Source: Dromiciops gliroides
Taxonomy: Eukaryota > Chordata > Mammalia > Microbiotheria > Microbiotheriidae
DNA: 64,000 bases
Direction of reading: 5' to 3'
Assembly (NCBI RefSeq): GCF_019393635.1
Contig: NC_057863.1
Coordinates: 639,492,306-639,556,305 of the forward strand
Part shown: positions 59,325 to 64,000 of the stretch, in pieces
Layout of the letters: each line of letters opens with the position of its first letter
Numbering within the stretch: the stretch's first letter is position 1
Position numbers and translations under genes: made by a program
Notes under the pieces: model-generated
Database searches by the model: none
Told to the model about the DNA's origin: nothing
Seen by the model: the letters and a program-made list of their open reading frames with translations, nothing else

Positions 59325-60085
59325 AAAAGATGGGCTTTGAGGAAGCAGTACAGTTGAACTCCCCTCCACAAAACTATCTGAACAGATCTAGAAAACACAA
59401 GACAATCTAGATGGGGAAATCCAGAAAAAAAAATCACAAGTCATTTGTCAAGCCCAGCACAACATAGGGATACAAACTAAGGTGTCTGGGGGTACTAGGG
59501 ATGGGCTCAAAGGTAGGAACATCCCACAAAGAGCACTACAGTGCCCAGGGAAAAGGCTTTGTACTAAGGCAAGAAAGGTCCTAGACCTGTACAGGGGCAC
59601 CATGTGCAGGGTCCAAGAACAGGTACCATCAATGGCAGATTTGGACCCAACACCCAGTTCCAGGTGACAGATACAGGGCAGACTTAGGAGGGGACCCATG
59701 TCAGAGGACGCATTGTACTAAAAAAAGGAGTTAGTTGAGAAGCTGGACAGGCAGCAATGGTGTGGCTCAGACCCCAGGAGCAGAGTCTTAGTTCTAGCAC
59801 AGCCTACGGAGGAATAACCAAAGCAGGAATCCCAGACCAAAGGGGAGCCAACAAGTCTGTCTACTGAACCAGCAGAGCTTTCCAGCTGACTGATAGGGGC
59901 AGAGTCCAGCAGCAATCTCCCATTGCTCAGACCTGCACCTGGGTCAGGAACCTGCAGAACTCAAACCACATGGGGACAGTCAGCAGACTTTTCTCTTAAT
60001 GGGACAACTCTGGGAGCAACAAAAGCCTTCTCATCCCTACCATGTCCCTGCATCAGAGCCTAGCCCTAACATCAAGACTAAAGTT

Positions 60086-60256
60086 GGGGGCGGGGGGGGG
60101 GACAGCTAGGTAGCCCAGTGGATAAAGCACTGGCCCTGGATTCAGGATTACCTGAGTTCAAATCTGGCCTCAGACACTTGACACTTACTAGCTGTGTGAC
60201 CCTGAGCAAGTCACTTAACCCCCATTGCCCTGCAAAAACAAAACCAACCAAACAAA
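60086..60256 (+). mobile_element. WSINE1-like CORE-SINE in the L1 5' UTR
   Basis: G-rich head; duplication 'aa(g/a)actaaagt' at 60074-60084 and 60257-60267. Confidence 0.92.
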
Positions 60257-60883
60257 AAAACTAAAGTCAGGAAGTAGGCTCGAAGAATGAACAAAAATTA
60301 AAAAAAGAATCCCGCCATAATAACTATTATGCTGTTTGGGAAACTTAAGATACAATTGCAGAAGAGAATGAGAAGCAATGCCTTGGAGAAAAACATAGCT
60401 GTGGCATAAACCCAATTAGAATGCCTAGAAGAGATGAAGCAATAGAGTGTTTAAAAATGTTTTTAATAAATGGAACAAGAGCACTTTTTAAAAAATGAAA
60501 AAGAAATGAGAGCAATAGAAGAAAAAACTGGAAAGGGAATTAACCATTGGGTACAAGAAGTACCAAACCTGTGTAAGTAACAAGCTCCTTGAAATTCAGA
60601 ATGGAACAAATATTAGCCAATGAGTCCATGAGGCAATAAGAAATATTAAAATGAAGTCAAGACACCCCTAAATCTATCCTTTTGTGAAGGTGGAAGGTTC
60701 ACAGGTATTACAGATTGCACATTTTGGGGTGGGGTTCAACATAAGGATGAGTAGTGTTGATATTTTTTCTTTCAAAAAATACTATTTATTATATGGGCTG
60801 GCTCTCTGAGAAGAAGAAAGGGAGGAATACTTGGGGTAACTATGGTGATGCAAGAAACAGAAAATATCAATGAACATGTATTT

Positions 60884-61046
60884 ATTTATTTTATTTATTT
60901 ATTTATTTTTTGCGGGGCAATGGGGGTTAAGTGACTTGCCCAAGGTCACACAGCTAGTAAGTGTCAAGTGTCTGAGGCCGGATTTGAACTCAGGAACTCC
61001 TGAATCCAGGGCCGGTGCTTTATCCACTGTGCCACCTAGCCGCCCC
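60884..61046 (-). mobile_element. WSINE1-like CORE-SINE in the L1 ORF1 region
   Basis: Perfect 16-bp duplication 'caatgaacatgtattt' (60868-60883 and 61047-61062). Confidence 0.97.
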
Positions 61047-61399
61047 CAATGAACATGTATTTAAAAAAACAAAGTCAAGAGACTGAAAATATAGAAGAAA
61101 ATGTAAGATATAGCAAAAACAACTGACCTGAAAAACAGATTGAGAGAAACAATTTAAAAATCATTGAACTTTCTGAAACCTATGGAAGTTAAAAGAACTT
61201 AGACATACCATTTCAGGAAATCTTAAAAGAAAACTGCCCAGATCTCTGAGAACCAAGAGCAAAATAGAACTAGAAAGAATTCCAGTGGTCATCTCCTGAA
61301 AGACAGCTCAAAATGAAAACTTTTAGAAATATCATAGCCCAAATCCAGAGTTTCCAGGTTAAAAAAAATTACTACAAGCAGCTAGAAAGAATTCACCTA

Positions 61400-61710
61400 A
61401 AAAAAAAAAAAGACCAAAAGGGGGAAGCTAGGTAGCGCAGTGGATAAAGCACCAGCCCTGGATTCAGGAGGACCTGAGTTCAAATCCGGACTCAGACACT
61501 TGACAATTACTAGCTGTGTGACCCTGGGCAAGTCACTCAACCCCAATTGCCTCACCAAAGAAGGAGGAGGAGGAGGAGGAGGAGGAGGAGGAGGAGGAGA
61601 AGAAGAAGAAGAAGAAGAAGGAGAAGGAGAAGAAGAAGAAGAAGGAGAAGAAGAAGAAGAAGAAGAAGAAGAAGAAGAAGAAGAAGAAGAAGAAGAAGAA
61701 AGAAAGAAAG
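61400..61710 (+). mobile_element. WSINE1-like CORE-SINE with a giant GGA/GAA tail
   Basis: Duplication 'aagaattcaccta' (61387-61399 and 61711-61723) encloses an A-run, the SINE body (about 61421-61558) and a 150-bp purine tail. Confidence 0.94.
61559..61710 (+). repeat. (GGA)n(GAA)n trinucleotide microsatellite
   Basis: Pure purine: about 13 GGA units, then mixed GAA/GGA, then about 18 GAA units and GAAA. It sits exactly in the tail position of the SINE. Confidence 0.97.
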
Positions 61711-61835
61711 AAGAATTCACCTACTGAGGAGCCAGGGTTAGGATCATCCACAATTTAGTAACCATCATTATAAAGGAGCAGGGAAATTGAAAAGCAATAT
61801 TCCAGAAGGCAAAGGATTTGGTAAGCAACAACTGA

Positions 61836-62285
61836 TGACACATGTCCCACAAATTTGGTAAACAACTGCTAATGATGTATGTTCCCCAGATTCAGGAAAC
61901 AGCTATTGATGACATATGTTCCCCAGACTTAGAAAACAGCAGCTAATGATATGTGTACCTCAAATTCCCTTCTAGAGGGAAGATTTTAGCTGATCCTGTT
62001 GTTTCTTTCTTGGGGTACTGAATACCCCAAATTGGGTGACCAACTGATACTTGCTAATCATGTTAGCTTTGGCTGATATTTTTCTTTTACCATAAACTTA
62101 GGTAATTAATCACTAATCAGAAGTTGGTTGTAATCAGCCTATACCTAGAACTATAAGAAACCCATTGGAGACCCTTAATCTTCAGCCTGATCTTGAGTCT
62201 CCACAGAGGCTGGCCTCTAAGCCTCACCCCACTGTCTGAGCCTCAAGCTTCCCTAATGTTCTCTTGAAGGTAATATTGAAATGCC
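61836..62285 (+). mobile_element. Probable LTR fragment with internal tandem repeats (plus)
   Basis: Four about 37-bp repeats (61820-61975) share 'gatga(c/t)(a/g)(c/t)atgt(t/c)cccca'. They are followed by a U3-like stretch, 'acctagaactataagaaacc' and a C-rich end. Repeats of this type are typical of LTR enhancers. A TATA box and poly(A) signal are not convincing. Confidence 0.45.
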
Positions 62286-62372
62286 AACTTGTCAGGCAAC
62301 CACTTCAGAGGGAGACACAGGTCCTCCAGGCAGAGAGGGAACCTTGATTTTTACTAAGTTTGCTAGTACGGT

Positions 62373-62614
62373 AGCTAGGTGGTACAGTGGATAGAGCTGT
62401 GGACCTGGAATCAGGAAAACTTGAATTCAAATCTGGCCGCAGACACTTATTAGCTAGGGAAGCCTGAGCAAGTCATTTAATCCTGCTTGCCTCAGTTTCC
62501 TTATCTGAAAATGAGCTGGAGAAGGAAATGGCAAACTACTCCAGTACCTTTGCCAAGAAAACCCCAAATGGGGTCATGAAGGGTCTGACATGACTGAAAA
62601 ACAAGTATGGTAGA
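62373..62614 (+). mobile_element. Mar1-type CORE-SINE (plus)
   Basis: Head 'tagctaggtggtacagtgga', 'gcctcagtttccttatctga', 'aagaaaaccccaaatggggt', end 'gacatgactgaaaaa'. Confidence 0.9.
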
Positions 62615-63129
62615 AGATATGCTTACTGGGAAATCCAAAGAAATCAAGGTGGTGGTTTTTTCCTAACGGGATTAATGTTTGTAAAGTCTAATAGATAAAA
62701 TAATGTTTGCATGCATTTGATTAATAATTTGATTGCTCAAGCTGATAGGTCTAAGTTTAATTAGTGTTTCTGTTTGCTTCTACCATGGATGAGGACCTTC
62801 TCTCTGCTGGATTAGTCAATCCATTAGACTTCCTGGGCTTGCTCTTCAATGGACAGATGCTCAGTCTTTTGAACTTTCAGTCAGTTGCTTGGCAATTTGG
62901 TATTGTATTCTGGCCTTAGTGTTATAGTGCCCTCCCAACCAGAGTAAGGACCCTTAGCTAAGGAGCCACAGAAAATGCTTCCCTCTACTGCCTTCTTATT
63001 GTGATCTCCTAATGGGAACAGCCTGGTTTCTCCAGCTCCATAATCCTTTCTGGCTGAAAAGTCCTGTAATTCCACTTTATCTAAAGGCAGTGGTTTTTAA
63101 CCTGAGCTGCAGATGTCAAGTCCTGAAAT

Positions 63130-63390
63130 TTCTATTGGAGGAATAAAGCATCTTTACTCAAGATAACAGAGTAACAAACCTGCCACCCTGGAGAGGTCCA
63201 ATGACTGCAGAGCACAATGGATTTTCCCCACCCAGAAAACCATGAAAAAGCTTTTTATACTCCTAGGATGAGAGGGAGAAGAGGTTGTACGAGACAGCGA
63301 GGCCTGCTTGTGAGATGCCAGGTGCCCTTGGCAATGTGGGCAATGAAAACGGCTTCATTCTGGGCTGTTTAATTGCCAGGAATCCCAATG
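63130..63390 (-). mobile_element. Probable LTR fragment (minus)
   Basis: The minus strand has TATA 'agtataaaaagctt' (about 63252-63266) and, about 90 bp on, 'gtaaagatgctttattcctc'. The layout fits a U3-R-U5 but ends are not defined. Confidence 0.4.
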
Positions 63391-64000
63391 GAAGGGGAGA
63401 GAGAGAGAATTAATATTATATTTTATATTAATATTTTCTGTCATTCCCCCCCCCCCCTTCTGATTCTGAGAGGGCTGTCTTCTATATGAATCTCTGATCT
63501 GGTACCACACTCAGAAGTATGGGGAGAAAAGAAAAGAAGTATGGGGGAAAGTAAAGAGATTGATAGATGCATTGACAAGAGCTTGTTGGAGGTAGTCCTC
63601 AACAAGCAAACAGACGTTATACCGGACAGAAGCACATAGGGAAAAAGTAAAAAAAAGGAAAGGGTAGCCTACTCTCATTGTCCATTTCATCATTACATCA
63701 TATCTTGGGGCTTAGATGCCTCATAAAACTGTCTGGTTTCTGAGAACATCTCCTAAGGCAGTCTGCTGGTCCTCTGAAAATCTCTCCTAGGCATTTTGGA
63801 GTTTCAGAGCCGTTTCTAGCAAATTTGCTTTTCTGGTTCGAATCCCCTTTTCTGTTAAGATTTCTTACAAAGTAGATCTTAAAACAATTCAAGTTTGAAG
63901 GGAGAATCTAAAAAGAATCTATGAGAAAAAGAAAAGAATCTATGAGGATCTGACTTGTAGTCCTTTTAGTTATGATTTTTGGTATCTGCCAATATAGTTA

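Larger units (their letters stand above)
59165..61835 (+). mobile_element. L1 5' UTR and ORF1 region (plus), pseudogenised, with SINE inserts
   Basis: Begins aagatgggcttt and, after a SINE, 'gaggaagcagtacagttgaa', resembling the marsupial L1 5' end. About 900 bp of 5' UTR follows, then from about 60430 ORF1-like sequence that is A-rich and broken by stops (IEEKTGKEINHW, ...). It continues beyond the SINE at 61400-61710 with 'aagcaatattccagaaggca'. ORF2 is absent; an LTR-like stretch takes over near 61840. Confidence 0.7.
45640..64000. other. Gene-free downstream region
   Basis: No exon pattern or family match found. Most of it is attributable to repeats listed separately. Stretches with nothing recognised are 45.65-46.19, 46.4-47.6, 50.8-51.85, 52.55-53.2, 56.58-57.08, 57.14-57.93 and 62.63-63.1 kb. 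Confidence 0.55.

Noticed and set aside
61547..61741. Poly-Arg/Glu/Ser open frames in all directions
   Set aside because: Translations of the GGA/GAA microsatellite.

Overview
This window is vertebrate nuclear DNA, almost certainly from a marsupial and probably an Australidelphian one (a dasyurid-like animal is the best guess). The evidence is the repeat content. About 35 copies of one tRNA-derived CORE-SINE (head 'ggggcagctaggtggcgcag', WSINE1-like) lie on both strands, many with near-perfect target-site duplications. Mar1-type CORE-SINEs, marsupial-type L1, old L2 and L3/CR1 LINEs, MIRs and solo LTR remnants are also present. The species is an inference; the SINE family names come from memory of the marsupial literature and were not searched.

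Two protein-coding genes are supported, both on the + strand. (1) At 15,969-35,124 there is a 14-exon gene whose spliced product (598 codons plus stop, all intron phases consistent) is clearly related to Golgi integral membrane protein 4 (GOLIM4/GPP130). It has a short cytosolic N-terminus, one signal-anchor helix, a long lumenal coiled coil, a variable Gln/Pro-rich middle and an acidic tail with a conserved DPNNQGEDEFEEAE block. It is shorter than GOLIM4 and differs in detail. (2) At 40,937-41,713 there is a single-exon coding region for FNDC10, a type I membrane protein with a fibronectin-III-like ectodomain.

The most interesting point is the pairing. From general knowledge, human FNDC10 lies at 1p36.33, whereas GOLIM4 lies at 3q26.2. 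These two regions are a classic paralogon of the vertebrate genome duplications (SKI/SKIL, PRDM16/MECOM, PRKCZ/PRKCI, GNB1/GNB4, TP73/TP63). The gene beside FNDC10 here is therefore best explained as the 1p36-side ohnolog of GOLIM4. I know of no such gene at 1p36.33 in human.

Layout: 1-15.4 kb is gene-free and repeat-rich (LTRs, L3/CR1, L2, SINEs). A CpG-island promoter lies at 15.5-16.2 kb, followed by the GOLIM4-like gene with a G-rich minisatellite in intron 1 and nested LINEs in intron 7; its poly(A) signal is near 36.17 kb. A 4-kb intergenic stretch leads to the FNDC10 CpG island (40.3-41.7 kb) and a long 3' UTR to about 45.4 kb. From 45.6 to 64 kb I see no gene: it is a SINE/L1/LTR landscape with a complete-looking solo LTR (57.9-58.4 kb), the 5' half of an L1 (59.2-61.8 kb) and a degenerate minisatellite (51.9-52.5 kb). 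No tRNA, rRNA, CRISPR or bacterial feature was seen. Most long open frames elsewhere are antisense shadows, SINE consensus translations or microsatellite translations.
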